From Saccharopolyspora hirsuta (GTDB lineage Bacteria; Actinomycetota; Actinomycetes; Mycobacteriales; Pseudonocardiaceae), in assembly GCF_008630535.1 (NCBI RefSeq), contig NZ_VWPH01000007.1, positions 1-64,000 of the forward strand: DNA of 64,000 nt, written 5' to 3'. Under the pieces are notes generated by a model. That model saw only the letters and a program-made list of their open reading frames with translations, was not told the DNA's origin and ran no database searches. A program made the position numbers and the translations under genes. Positions 29,430-38,126 of this stretch are shown here, piece after piece (position 1 is the first letter of the stretch; every line of letters begins with the position of its first letter).

Positions 29430-30632
29430 TTACGGCTTCTTGCGGCCGGAGATCAGGACCACCGGGTCCGCCGCCTCCAGGCGGGACGTCCCGTCGGGGA
29501 GCTCGGCGAGGCGGGCCGCCGAGAGCTGGACGCCCTCGACCTCGTAGCCCGCCGTGCGGAGCGCCTCGCGGGTCTGGGCGACCCGGTCCAGCGCCGCCAG
29601 CGCCACCACCACGCGGGCCGCTCCGGCGTGCGCGCACGCCGTGACCACGTCGCTGCCGCCGGAGCCGACGAAGATCGCGTCCGGGCGGGGCAGGTCGCGC
29701 AGGACCTGCGGGGCTTCGCCCTCCTCCACCCGCACGTCCACGCCGTGGCTGGCCGCGTTGGTGATCAGCCGCACCGCGTGCGCCTCGTCGGACTCCACCG
29801 CGATCGCCGCCGCGCCCAGCCGGGCGCACTCCACGGCCACCGAGCCGGAGCCCGCGCCGACGTCCCACACCAGGGTTCCCGGCCGCGGCGCGAGCTTGGC
29901 CAGCGCCACCGCCCGCACCTCGGCCTTGGTGATCACGCCGTCGCGGTGCGAGAACTCCTCCTCCGGCAGCGCCCAGCCGGTGGCCGGGGGAACCGGCTCA
30001 CCACCGGCGATCCAGCCGCGGTGCGGCACGTCGTCGAGATCGGCCAGGGACAGCACGATGTTCGGCTCGCGCCAGGTCCGCTTGGCCGCCTCCGCCGGGT
30101 CCACGGTGACCACCGACTCGTTCGGCCCGCCCAGGTCCTCGGCGACCACCATGGTGCGCCGCCACCCGGTCAGACCGGACCCGATCTGCGCCGGACCTGC
30201 CTTCGGCGCGGTCGTCAGCACCACCACGGCCGGGCGGGCGCGGCAGACGTTGATCGCCCGGGCGAGGTCCTGACCGGTCGCGCTGACCACCACCACGTCG
30301 TCCCACGACCGGCCGACGCGGGCCATCAGCTGCTGCACGCTGGACGTGGACGGCAGCACCGAGCACCGGATGCCGCGCTCGCGCAGCGCGCGCACCGCGC
30401 CGAAGAAGCCGGGATCGCCGGAGGCCAGCACCACGCCGTGCTCATCGCCGGACAGCGCGGACAGCGCGTTCAGCGCCGGTTCCAGCGGCCCCAGCTCAAG
30501 CTTGCGCGCGTGCTCGGGCGCGTGCGCGTCCAGGTGCCGCTTGCCGCCCACCACCAGCCGCGCCGACTCCAGCTCCTGCGCAGCGCCCTTGGGCAGGGCG
30601 CCGCCATCGATCCCGATCACCGTGACTGCCAC
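29430..30632 (-). CDS. CobL/CbiET-type C5,15-methyltransferase, copy 2
   Basis: A 400-residue second CbiE-CbiT fusion. The N-terminal tetrapyrrole methylase (VTVIGIDGGALPKGA, LASGDPGFFGAV) and the C-terminal SAM domain (LVWDVGAGSGSVAVECARL near 245, DAIFVGSGGSD) are both intact. By sight it differs clearly from copy 1 at 5634-6860, so it is not a recent duplicate. It belongs with the CbiG-CobJ and CobM2 neighbours on the same strand, and may use cobalt-bound intermediates. GTG at 30632 has GAGGTG-type purines upstream. Confidence 0.9.
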   Translation of the reverse strand: MAVTVIGIDGGALPKGAAQELESARLVVGGKRHLDAHAPEHARKLELGPLEPALNALSALSGDEHGVVLASGDPGFFGAVRALRERGIRCSVLPSTSSVQQLMARVGRSWDDVVVVSATGQDLARAINVCRARPAVVVLTTAPKAGPAQIGSGLTGWRRTMVVAEDLGGPNESVVTVDPAEAAKRTWREPNIVLSLADLDDVPHRGWIAGGEPVPPATGWALPEEEFSHRDGVITKAEVRAVALAKLAPRPGTLVWDVGAGSGSVAVECARLGAAAIAVESDEAHAVRLITNAASHGVDVRVEEGEAPQVLRDLPRPDAIFVGSGGSDVVTACAHAGAARVVVALAALDRVAQTREALRTAGYEVEGVQLSAARLAELPDGTSRLEAADPVVLISGRKKP

Positions 30633-30810
30633 GTCACCCACCTCGCCTCGGCGGCCACGACCGCGCGCTCGACCGGCGCGCGCGACCGACGGCCGCATTC
30701 CTCGCTGAACTGCTCCAATACTGCTGCCACCGACCCCCGGAACCGGAGCGCACACGCCGACGGACGCCGCGACCGGGGACGGCTCCGCCGCGGCACGTCC
30801 ACATCGGACG

Positions 30811-32193
30811 TCAGTCGTCCGGCTGCTCCGCCTTCGCCGGGGACTTCCGCTTCGCCGCGGGCTTCGGCTTGGCCGCGGTCGCGGACTTCGTCCGCTTCGC
30901 CGCGGTCGTCTTGGTCCCGGTGGTCTTCGCGGTCTTGGTCGTCCGCTTGGCGGGGGTGGCCTTCGCGGTGGCCCTGGTCGTCGTGGTGCTGGCCGCGGAG
31001 GTCCGCCGCGACTTCGGCGCGGCTTCCGCGTGCACGGCCACCTCACCCGCTGGCACGGCATCGGCTGGCCCCGCAGGCACGGCGTCGGCAGCCGGTTCCG
31101 GCGATGCGGGGACGGGCGGCTCGGTCACGGCGACGGGCTCAGCCGTCACCGCAGCGGGCTCCTCGGCGGCGAAGAGCTGCGACTGCGCCGCGTCCACGCG
31201 CCGGGCCGGGGCCGAGCGGGTCGCCGCGACCCGCGCCGCTCCGCGGGCGCTCTCCTGCCAGTCGCGCACCGCCCACCAGGCCACGTCCGAGGCCTTGACG
31301 CCGTTGGTCTCGCGCGGCTCCGCCGCACCGGGCTCGGCTCCGCGCGGCCCTCCGGGCTCGACGCCGCGGCGCGCACCGGGGTCGGTGCTGCGGCGGCGCG
31401 GGGTGCTGGGGCGCATCGTGCGCCGGGGCGACGGCTCCGCGCGGCGGTAGGTGTGGAAGTGGTACGGGTGCGAGCGGGGGCCGCTGCCGCTGAGGCTCTT
31501 GCCGACGATGAACAGCGTGTTCCGCCAGAGCTTGCGCTGCTTGACGGTCTTCTCCAGCTCGCCGATCGTGGTGCGCACCAGCATCTCGTCGGGCCAGGTG
31601 ACCTTGTAGGCGACCAGCACCGGGGTGTCGTCCGGGTAGCCACCGGCGCGCAGCTCCTCGACCAGCTGGGCGGTGCGGGAGGCGGAGAGGAACAGCGCCA
31701 TCGTGGTGCCGTGCTTGGCGAGCTCGCGCACCTCCTCGCCCGCGGGCGTCGGCGTCCGGCCGCCCTCCAGGCGCGTCACCACCAGCGACTGGGCGACCTC
31801 CGGCGCGGTCAGCTCGCGGCCGATCGCGGCGGCCGCCGCGGAGAACGGCTGGACGCCGGGCACGATCTCGACCTCCAGGTGCATCCGGGCGCACGCGTCG
31901 TGCTGCTCCTGGACGGAGCTCCACATCGACGGGTCGCCGGAGTGCACCCGGACCACCTTGAGCTTGTCCCGCTCGGCGCGGCGGTAGATCTCCAGCGCCT
32001 GCTCGTGGGTCAGGCGGGAGGAGTCGATCAGCTCGGCGTCGCCGCGGGCGTGCTCCTGGATGCACTCCGGCGCGACCAGGCTCGCGGACCACACCACGAC
32101 GTCGGCTTCGGCGATCCGCCGCGCGCCGCGGACCGTGATCAGGTCGGCCGCGCCCGGACCGGCACCGATGAACGAGATCCGGCCAGTCACCAT
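30811..32193 (-). CDS. CobM/CbiF C11-methyltransferase with histone-like tail
   Basis: A 460-residue protein. Residues 1-250 are a complete precorrin-4 C11-methyltransferase (ISFIGAGPGAADLITVRG, VRVHSGDPSMWSSVQ, VPGVQPFSAAAAAIG). The remaining 210 residues are not part of the family: a Pro/Arg-rich linker (255-300), an acidic/Ala-Pro section (about 335-390), then a Lys/Ala/Thr/Pro-rich end with KRTTKTAKT, AAKRTKS and AAKPKPAAKRKSPAK. That end looks like the C-terminal tails of actinobacterial HupS/Hlp histone-like proteins and eukaryotic H1. It may bind nucleic acid or polyphosphate. ATG at 32193 follows GAGGAG. Confidence 0.88.
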   Translation of the reverse strand: MVTGRISFIGAGPGAADLITVRGARRIAEADVVVWSASLVAPECIQEHARGDAELIDSSRLTHEQALEIYRRAERDKLKVVRVHSGDPSMWSSVQEQHDACARMHLEVEIVPGVQPFSAAAAAIGRELTAPEVAQSLVVTRLEGGRTPTPAGEEVRELAKHGTTMALFLSASRTAQLVEELRAGGYPDDTPVLVAYKVTWPDEMLVRTTIGELEKTVKQRKLWRNTLFIVGKSLSGSGPRSHPYHFHTYRRAEPSPRRTMRPSTPRRRSTDPGARRGVEPGGPRGAEPGAAEPRETNGVKASDVAWWAVRDWQESARGAARVAATRSAPARRVDAAQSQLFAAEEPAAVTAEPVAVTEPPVPASPEPAADAVPAGPADAVPAGEVAVHAEAAPKSRRTSAASTTTTRATAKATPAKRTTKTAKTTGTKTTAAKRTKSATAAKPKPAAKRKSPAKAEQPDD

Positions 32194-32499
32194 TGCTCTC
32201 CTCTTCCGCCTCGGGGTGGAAGCACCAACACAGCGGACAGCTGCGGCGCGCCGTCCACTTCGGACACCTCAGGCGGGCGGGGCGCCCGCGGCGCGCAACT
32301 CACCGAGCCGCCGCCCGCCTTCGCAGGCACTGACCGTACCGCGTGCCCGCACCCCGCCCCGCAGCGCGGTCACGTCCCGCACAACGCCTGTCACCGGCCG
32401 TGATAACGCTTCCGAAACGGGCACCCGGCGCACGGCGTGGCGGAGCCCACGCCGCCGTCCTGATCACGCGAAACCCGTTCTCCTGCCGCGCAACGAGCC
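32194..32499. other. Intergenic gap between cobB and cobM2
   Basis: A 306-bp gap read through by minus-strand cob genes. GC-rich inverted repeats occur near 32276-32296 (GGGCGGGGCGCCCGC). No gene is credible here; it probably holds a promoter for cobM2 and the end of the cobO-cobB message. Confidence 0.45.
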
Positions 32500-33855
32500 T
32501 CACCGCGCGCACCTCGCCACGAACCGCTCGACCGATCCGGGCTGCCCGGCGGGATGGGTGTGCAAGTAGGAGGCGTGCACCCCGCGGTCGACGAAACCCT
32601 CGCGCTGCGCGGCTCCGCTCCGCCAGAACCACGCGGCCTGCGCGCCGTGGGCGGGCTCCAGGACGGTGCGGTGGAACTCGTGCCCGCTCACCCGCGCCCC
32701 TTCGGGGAACAGCGCGGAATCCGCGGCGGCCACCGCATCCCGGTAACCGAGCGTCAGGCGCGGCGACATCCGCGCCCGCGCGTCGAGCACCCCGCACAAC
32801 GGGTGCCCGTCCAGCTCCTGCGCCAGGTAGAGCAGTCCGCCGCACTCGGCGTGCACCGGCGCGCCGCTGGCGGCGAGCGCAGCGATCTCCCGCCGCAGCG
32901 CGGTGTTCGCGGACAGCTCGGCGGCGTGCTGCTCCGGGAAACCGCCCGGCAGCACCAAACCCGCAGTGCGCTCGGGAAGTCGTTCGTCGTTGAGCGGGTC
33001 CACGACGGCCACCTCGGCACCAGCTGCTTCGAGCAGCTCGACGTGCTCTGCGTAGGCGAAGGTGAACGCCGGGCCACCGGCCACCGCGACCACCGGTGAA
33101 CCCTGCGGAGAGACCTCGTCCTGTGGGTTCCAGACCGGCCCCAGGAGCTCCGGTGCCGACCGCGCGATCTCGGCGATCGCGTCGAGATCCACCGAGCTGG
33201 CAACGACCTCGGTCATCGCGTCCACCGCCCGGACCGCCTCCGCACCGTGCTCGACGGCGGTGACGAGCCCGAGGTGCCGGGACGGCACGGCGAGATCGGC
33301 GGCGCGCGGGACGGCGCCGAGCACCGGCAGCCCCGCGGCGTCCGCGGCGTCGCGCAGCACCTGCTCGTGGCGCGGCGAACCGACGCGGTTGAGGATCACG
33401 CCCGCGACCCGGACTTCGGGCCGGTAGCTGCGGAAACCGTGCAGCAGCGCGGCGAGGCTGTGGCTCTGGCCCCGGGCGTCGACCACCAGCACGACCGGCG
33501 CGTCGAGCAGCTCCGCCACGTGCGCGGTGGATCCGACCGCCAAGCCCTCACCGGGGCCGATGCGGCCGTCGAACAGCCCCATCACGCCCTCCACCACGGA
33601 CAGCTCCGCCGCGCCGTGCCGGAACAGCGGCGCGATCCGCTCCTCGCCGACCAGCACCGGGTCCAGGTTCCGCCCCGGCCGCCCAGCGGCGATCCGGTGG
33701 TACCCGGGGTCGATGTAGTCCGGGCCGACCTTGAACGGCGCGACGTCGGTGCCGCGGCGCCGCAGCGCCCCGAGCAGCCCGGTCGCCACCGTCGTCTTGC
33801 CCTGCCCGGACGCCGGGGCCGCCAGCACCACCCGGGCGTGCCGGGAAGCGGTCAC
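32500..33855 (-). CDS. cobB: Hydrogenobyrinic acid a,c-diamide synthase (CobB/CbiA)
   Basis: A 451-residue glutamine-dependent amidotransferase that amidates the a and c side chains. The N-terminal ATPase domain has a P-loop (APASGQGKTTVATG, residues about 11-24), KVGPDYIDPGYH near 43 and EGVMGLFDG near 90. The C-terminal class I glutamine amidotransferase-like domain has VLPGGFPEQHAAEL near 305 and the nucleophile Cys in HAECGGLLYL near 335. GTG at 33855 overlaps the cobO stop, so the two are translationally coupled. Confidence 0.93.
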   Translation of the reverse strand: MTASRHARVVLAAPASGQGKTTVATGLLGALRRRGTDVAPFKVGPDYIDPGYHRIAAGRPGRNLDPVLVGEERIAPLFRHGAAELSVVEGVMGLFDGRIGPGEGLAVGSTAHVAELLDAPVVLVVDARGQSHSLAALLHGFRSYRPEVRVAGVILNRVGSPRHEQVLRDAADAAGLPVLGAVPRAADLAVPSRHLGLVTAVEHGAEAVRAVDAMTEVVASSVDLDAIAEIARSAPELLGPVWNPQDEVSPQGSPVVAVAGGPAFTFAYAEHVELLEAAGAEVAVVDPLNDERLPERTAGLVLPGGFPEQHAAELSANTALRREIAALAASGAPVHAECGGLLYLAQELDGHPLCGVLDARARMSPRLTLGYRDAVAAADSALFPEGARVSGHEFHRTVLEPAHGAQAAWFWRSGAAQREGFVDRGVHASYLHTHPAGQPGSVERFVARCAR

Positions 33856-34466
33856 CACTCGATGCCCTTCTGGCCCTTCTGCCCGGCGTCCATCGGGTGC
33901 TTGACCTTGGTCGTCTCCATCACCAGGTCGGCGGCGTCGAGCAGCGCCTGCGGGGCGTGGCGGCCGGTGATCACGACGTGCTGATGGCCCGGGCGGTCGC
34001 GCAGCGTCGCCACGACCTCCTCGACGTCGACCCACCCCCAGTGCAGCGGGTAGGTGAACTCGTCCAGCACGTACATCCCGTGCTGCTGCTCACCGATCCG
34101 CCGCGCGATCTCGCGCCAGCCCTCGAGCGCGGCGGCGGCGTGGTCCTCCTCGCTGCCCTTCTTGCGCGCCCAGGACCAGCCCTCGCCCATCTTGTGCCAC
34201 TCGACCGGACCGCCCTCGCCGGTCTCCTCGTGCAGCCGACCCAGCGCGCGGAACGCGGACTCCTCGCCGACCCGCCACTTCGCGGACTTGACGAACTGGA
34301 ACACCCCGATCGACCAGCCCTGGTTCCAGCCGCGCAGCGCGAGCCCGAACGCGGCGGTGGACTTGCCCTTCATCTCGCCGGTGTGCACCACGACCAGCGG
34401 TCGGTTGCGGCGCTGGCGGGTGGTGAGTCCGTCGTTCGGCACGGTGGAAGGCTGTCCCTGCGGCAT
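33852..34466 (-). CDS. cobO: Cob(I)yrinic acid a,c-diamide adenosyltransferase (CobO)
   Basis: A 204-residue CobO/BtuR/CobA-type corrinoid adenosyltransferase that adds the 5'-deoxyadenosyl ligand to Co(I) corrinoids. The P-loop HTGEMKGKSTAAFG lies at residues 28-41, with VFQFVKSAKW, EGWSWARKK and the DEFTYPLHWGWVD block all typical. ATG start; the gene leads cobO-cobB-cobM2. A terminator hairpin upstream insulates it from the ESX-related gene behind. Confidence 0.94.
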   Translation of the reverse strand: MPQGQPSTVPNDGLTTRQRRNRPLVVVHTGEMKGKSTAAFGLALRGWNQGWSIGVFQFVKSAKWRVGEESAFRALGRLHEETGEGGPVEWHKMGEGWSWARKKGSEEDHAAAALEGWREIARRIGEQQHGMYVLDEFTYPLHWGWVDVEEVVATLRDRPGHQHVVITGRHAPQALLDAADLVMETTKVKHPMDAGQKGQKGIEW

Positions 34467-34511
34467 GCCCGAAACCCTAACGAAGTCGATCGTGAGCCGA
34501 TCACCGCAGGT

Positions 34512-34553
34512 CGTGAGTGCGAAAACCGGCTGGAGGCGGCTTTCGCACTCACG
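34512..34553 (-). terminator. Terminator hairpin before cobO
   Basis: Perfect 13-bp arms CGTGAGTGCGAAA (34512-34524) and TTTCGCACTCACG (34541-34553) lie just past the stop of the EspG-like gene and before cobO. They belong loosely to the CGTGAG...CTCACG hairpin group. Confidence 0.7.
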
Positions 34554-34556
34554 GCC

Positions 34557-35348
34557 TCAGCGCGGCCGGACGGACGCCAGCTGTTCGTCGAGGTAGCGGG
34601 CCAGGCGGGGTTTGTCCGCCGGGCTGAAGGTGTTCCAGCGCTGGCCGTCGTGGTTGCGGCGGGTGGTGACGCTGTAGCGGCCCTCCTCGGTGTCCCGCCA
34701 GCTGATCGCCGGGAGCCGGACCTGCTGGCCATCCGCGTCGACACCGGTGACCACGAAGTACCCGACGCTCCGCAGGGGCAGCGCCATGATCCGCTCCACC
34801 TTGCGCATGTCCCCGCCCCCTCGCCCGGAGGCGCTCGGCTGCGCCGCACCGAGCCACGAGTCCGGCTCCGCGTTGGGCTCCGGCTGCGGCTTCTGCTCCC
34901 CGGCGACGGCGATCGTGCCAGCGTCGAGCTTGCCAGCGGGAGCTTCCGGCAGCAGCCCGACGCAGACCCGCGCCAGCCCGCGAACGTCGATGAACTCGAT
35001 CCGCAGCCCGCGCTCGTCCTGGACCGCGACCACCCCGGCGCGCCCGGCGGCGACCACGCGGGCCCGGTAGACCGCGTCCGACTTCCCGTCGTAGGAGGTC
35101 ACCGCCACCGCGACCTCCGGCCGGTGCAGCAGCTGCAGAGCCTGCTCCAGCTCCGGTTCGGCCCTGCCGCGATCGGCGAGGCGGCGCCGCTCCAGCTCGG
35201 ACCAGACGTCCTTGCGAAGCCGGGCGCGCTCGTCGAGGGTGGCGCAGAAGTGCGGGATCTCGAACGGGAACTGCCGCAGGTCCAGTTGCAGGTCCTCGCC
35301 GAGGATGTCCACCGATTCGGCGGACAGAGTGAACGAATCGATCACCAT
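34557..35348 (-). CDS. EspG-like ESX secretion-associated protein
   Basis: A 263-residue member of the EspG family, cytosolic chaperones that bind PPE-type substrates of type VII secretion. Supporting blocks are LQLDLRQFPFEIPHFCATLDER at the start (in parts), VTSYDGKSDAVYRARVVAAGRAGVVAVQ mid-protein and PLRSVGYFVVTG followed by SWRDTEEGRYSV. The gene for a PPE-like partner lies 73 bp upstream on the same strand, the usual pairing. ATG at 35348 (MVIDSFTLS). Confidence 0.8.
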   Translation of the reverse strand: MVIDSFTLSAESVDILGEDLQLDLRQFPFEIPHFCATLDERARLRKDVWSELERRRLADRGRAEPELEQALQLLHRPEVAVAVTSYDGKSDAVYRARVVAAGRAGVVAVQDERGLRIEFIDVRGLARVCVGLLPEAPAGKLDAGTIAVAGEQKPQPEPNAEPDSWLGAAQPSASGRGGGDMRKVERIMALPLRSVGYFVVTGVDADGQQVRLPAISWRDTEEGRYSVTTRRNHDGQRWNTFSPADKPRLARYLDEQLASVRPR

Positions 35349-35421
35349 TCCCCCTGGTGGGCGCGCGTCGACATCCCGGGAGAACGTCGGTTTTCCCGGG
35401 AATCGAGCAGAATTGTTGAAA

Positions 35422-36906
35422 TTACTCGCCGAACACCGGCGGTGCGACCTTCGGCAGCCCGAGGTCTTCCCAAGCCTCGTCGGTGTCGAGCACGTACTTG
35501 TTCTCGTGCTCGTCGTCCTCTTCGGACCTGCCGCCCTGGCCGCGCCCGGCAGCACCGGCACCGGCCATCCCGGCACCACCGCGACCACCGGCCGCACCGG
35601 CAGAGCCACTTCCGCCCACCCCGGCGCTACCTGCGGCTCCGAGCCCGCCGACCCCGGCACGGCCACCGGCTCCGAGCTGGTTGCCCGCGCCGCCAGCGCC
35701 GAGACCGCCGAGCCGACCGACACCGCCGCCGAGCCCACCGGGACGCCCGATGCCCCCAGCACCGCCAAGCCGACCCGTGCCACCTCCAGGGCCGCCCGGA
35801 CGTCCCATGCCACCAGGACCGGGACGCTGCTGGTTGGGCGGAAGCGGAGCCCAGTTCCCGTTGTAGGGATTGCGCCGCTCCCACCTGCCGGTCTGCGGGT
35901 TCCACCGCGTGTCGGGCACGCTCCCGCCCGGGGTCGTCCACACCGGGTTCGTGCTGCTCGGCGGCACCGGAGGAGTCGATCCGCCCAGGTTCGACGAAGG
36001 CACCGACGACGAACCGGACGGCGACGGCGTGGAACCCGCCCAAGCGGAGTGGGTGCCCGACGGAGTGCTGCCGGAGATGCTGGTCGACGGGTCGACCGAC
36101 CCGATCGGCAGCTGGGACTCCGGCGGCCGCCCGGTGTCCTCCGGTCCCCGCGGAGCGGGCACGAAAGCAGGCGTCTGCGCGGCGGCCTGCCCGAAGTCGC
36201 CCTCCATGGTCGACATGACCTGAGCGGCCTCGGCGTGCGCGGCCTGGCTCTTCTCCTGCTTCTCGACGATCTCGTTCGCCCGGCTGACCGCGGTGAACGG
36301 ATTCGGATCGGAGAAGTAGTTCTTCAGCTCCTGCTTCATGTCGAACTCGACGACCTCGGGCATCGAGTTCTTCGCCCGCTCCCCGGCCTCGGCCTGCAAC
36401 CCGATCTGGTTCGCGGTCAGCTGCGCGGCGTTCCCGGAGTGCGCCATGTGGTCGGCCAGCTGCGTGACGTGGGCCCGCATGGCGTCACCGGCCTCGCCCT
36501 GCCAGGTCTGCTCGGTCTTGCGCGCGGCCTGCTTGATCTGCTCGGCGAAGTCCAGGAACTTCTCGCCGTGCCCGTGGTAGATGCGGCCGACGTCGTGCAC
36601 CGCGGTCGGATCGAAGTTCTCCTTGACGAACCGATCCATCTCCTTGTGCTCGAAGGAGAGGTAGTGGGTGTTGCCGAGCTGCCCGGGCTTCTCCCGAAGC
36701 TCCTGGTCGGCGGACAGCACCTGAGCCTGCTGCTGCCCGTACTTGGCGGCCTCCTGCTTCGCGTAGGCCTGCGACATCACCTGGTTCAGCACGTCCCCGA
36801 CCAGCCAGGTGTTCGAGACATCGGAGTACTTCTGCTGCCCCTGCTGGTACGCGTGCTGCTCGTAATCGGCGATGTACTCGGAACCACCACCCTGCGGCGA
36901 CGTCAT
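35422..36906 (-). CDS. PPE-like ESX substrate, Gly/Pro-rich C-terminus
   Basis: A 494-residue protein with an all-helical PPE/WXG-like N-terminal half (about 1-230): HGHGEKFLDFAEQIKQAA, then TWQGEAGDAMRAHVTQLADHM with the central W-x-G turn. Residues about 230-330 are Ser/Pro-rich, 330-470 Gly-rich (repeated RPGG/GGLGAGG-like units). The end ENKYVLDTDEAWEDLG...VAPPVFGE is a motif seen on such proteins in Pseudonocardiaceae. It is probably secreted through an ESX machine. ATG at 36906 follows GGGGGAAG. Confidence 0.75.
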   Translation of the reverse strand: MTSPQGGGSEYIADYEQHAYQQGQQKYSDVSNTWLVGDVLNQVMSQAYAKQEAAKYGQQQAQVLSADQELREKPGQLGNTHYLSFEHKEMDRFVKENFDPTAVHDVGRIYHGHGEKFLDFAEQIKQAARKTEQTWQGEAGDAMRAHVTQLADHMAHSGNAAQLTANQIGLQAEAGERAKNSMPEVVEFDMKQELKNYFSDPNPFTAVSRANEIVEKQEKSQAAHAEAAQVMSTMEGDFGQAAAQTPAFVPAPRGPEDTGRPPESQLPIGSVDPSTSISGSTPSGTHSAWAGSTPSPSGSSSVPSSNLGGSTPPVPPSSTNPVWTTPGGSVPDTRWNPQTGRWERRNPYNGNWAPLPPNQQRPGPGGMGRPGGPGGGTGRLGGAGGIGRPGGLGGGVGRLGGLGAGGAGNQLGAGGRAGVGGLGAAGSAGVGGSGSAGAAGGRGGAGMAGAGAAGRGQGGRSEEDDEHENKYVLDTDEAWEDLGLPKVAPPVFGE

Positions 36907-36944
36907 GACTTCCCCCAATTCCTTTTAAGTTCTCGACTAATTCT

Positions 36945-37505
36945 TCAGTTCTTCGGAAGCTTGGCCTCGACCAGTTCGCCAGCACGCTGCGCGAGCTGGC
37001 AAGCGGCATCGGTGTTCATGTCGTTCGAGGTGGCATCCAGCGAAACCGACGACGAATCCCCCGCTGCGAACAACAGCGAGCAGTCACCGGCCCCAAGCGC
37101 CTCGCGGTGAATCTTCGCCTCGTGCCCGGCGAACGTCGTGGACTCGACCTGGCCGCCAGAGAGGTTCTGCTGCTCCAACGAAGTGCTGTCGTAGAGCACA
37201 ACCCGGATACCGCCCTCTGCCGTATCCCAGTCACATCCACGCCCACCAGCGAAGTCCTTCACCTCACCAGTGCCTTCGAGTCCCAGCTGCGAAGTCGCTT
37301 CAGCGTCGAAAACCTGGCAAGCATCCAGTTCCGCAAGGCCGGATCCGGCGTCAGCGGAACTCGTCGGCGCAGGTGCACCGGTAGGGGTTGATGTACCCGA
37401 CTGCCCAGTGCCACACGCAGCAGCACTGGCCAGTAGCGTCATGAATGCTGCCAGCGCAGCGAAACGCGAAGCCCTCTTACGCACCCGAACAAACCCCGAT
37501 CTCAT
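36945..37505 (-). CDS. DUF3558-like lipoprotein
   Basis: A 186-residue exported protein. A basic start and hydrophobic stretch end in LLASAAAC, a weak lipobox with Cys at 31, then a Ser/Thr/Pro-rich spacer and a globular domain (LAELDACQVFDAEATSQLGL, GRGCDWDTAEGGIRVVLYDS) typical of DUF3558. These lipoproteins commonly sit beside ESX substrate genes in Pseudonocardiaceae; function unknown. Its ATG overlaps the upstream gene's stop (ATGA). Confidence 0.8.
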   Translation of the reverse strand: MRSGFVRVRKRASRFAALAAFMTLLASAAACGTGQSGTSTPTGAPAPTSSADAGSGLAELDACQVFDAEATSQLGLEGTGEVKDFAGGRGCDWDTAEGGIRVVLYDSTSLEQQNLSGGQVESTTFAGHEAKIHREALGAGDCSLLFAAGDSSSVSLDATSNDMNTDAACQLAQRAGELVEAKLPKN

Positions 37506-37909
37506 GCCTGCACGCCGAAATTGGCGTTGCCCTCGTCCACGTCCTGATAAGTTTGAATGCCCTTTTTGATCGCCTCGATCACCTGGGGCACGCGTTCCCG
37601 CATTTGCCTGATCATCTCTTCGTACGAACGGCCGTCCCCGCCTGCCGCAACCTGCTTGTTGAAGTTGCTGATGGCTTGCCCAGCCGGGCTGTCCCCGAGC
37701 GGGGTTTCACGCGCGAGCTGCCTGATGTCGCGCTGCATATCGCCGAGCTCACCCTGGAAGTCCTCGAATATCCTGATCAGCTCGTCGCCCGCCTCGGGCG
37801 TGACGCGAAACGAGCCGCTGTTGGCCGCGCTGATGATGCCTTGCATCGCGTCGTTCGAAGCGGCGAGCCCTGCCACCGCGCCAGCCCCCGTCCCAACTGG
37901 CTCCGTCAT
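37502..37909 (-). CDS. Small helical ESX-associated protein
   Basis: A 135-residue protein with long predicted helices (FRVTPEAGDELIRIFEDFQGELGDMQRDI and YEEMIRQMRERVPQVIEAIKKGI in parts) and no signal peptide, like the WXG100/EspC-sized proteins that open these loci. There is no clean W-x-G. Its stop overlaps the DUF3558 start, so the two are coupled. ATG at 37909 follows GGAGGA. Function unknown; ESX association is inferred from context and fold. Confidence 0.65.
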   Translation of the reverse strand: MTEPVGTGAGAVAGLAASNDAMQGIISAANSGSFRVTPEAGDELIRIFEDFQGELGDMQRDIRQLARETPLGDSPAGQAISNFNKQVAAGGDGRSYEEMIRQMRERVPQVIEAIKKGIQTYQDVDEGNANFGVQA

Positions 37910-38126
37910 CGACAGTCCTCCCCCAGGCATGTCCGGTCCGTCCCAAACGGCTAAGAAATTAGCACCGCCGCGCTCGCGCGTAGGCGAGTACGAGACGGAT
38001 TCGCAAGCCTCCGGCCAGATACACCCCAACGGAGCAACCGGCCAGATCCGGCGTGGTCAACTTCACGGCGCTCGGCGGGCGGTCGTCGGTGAACATGGAC
38101 GGGCGTCCCAGAAGAGGAGCTGCCCG

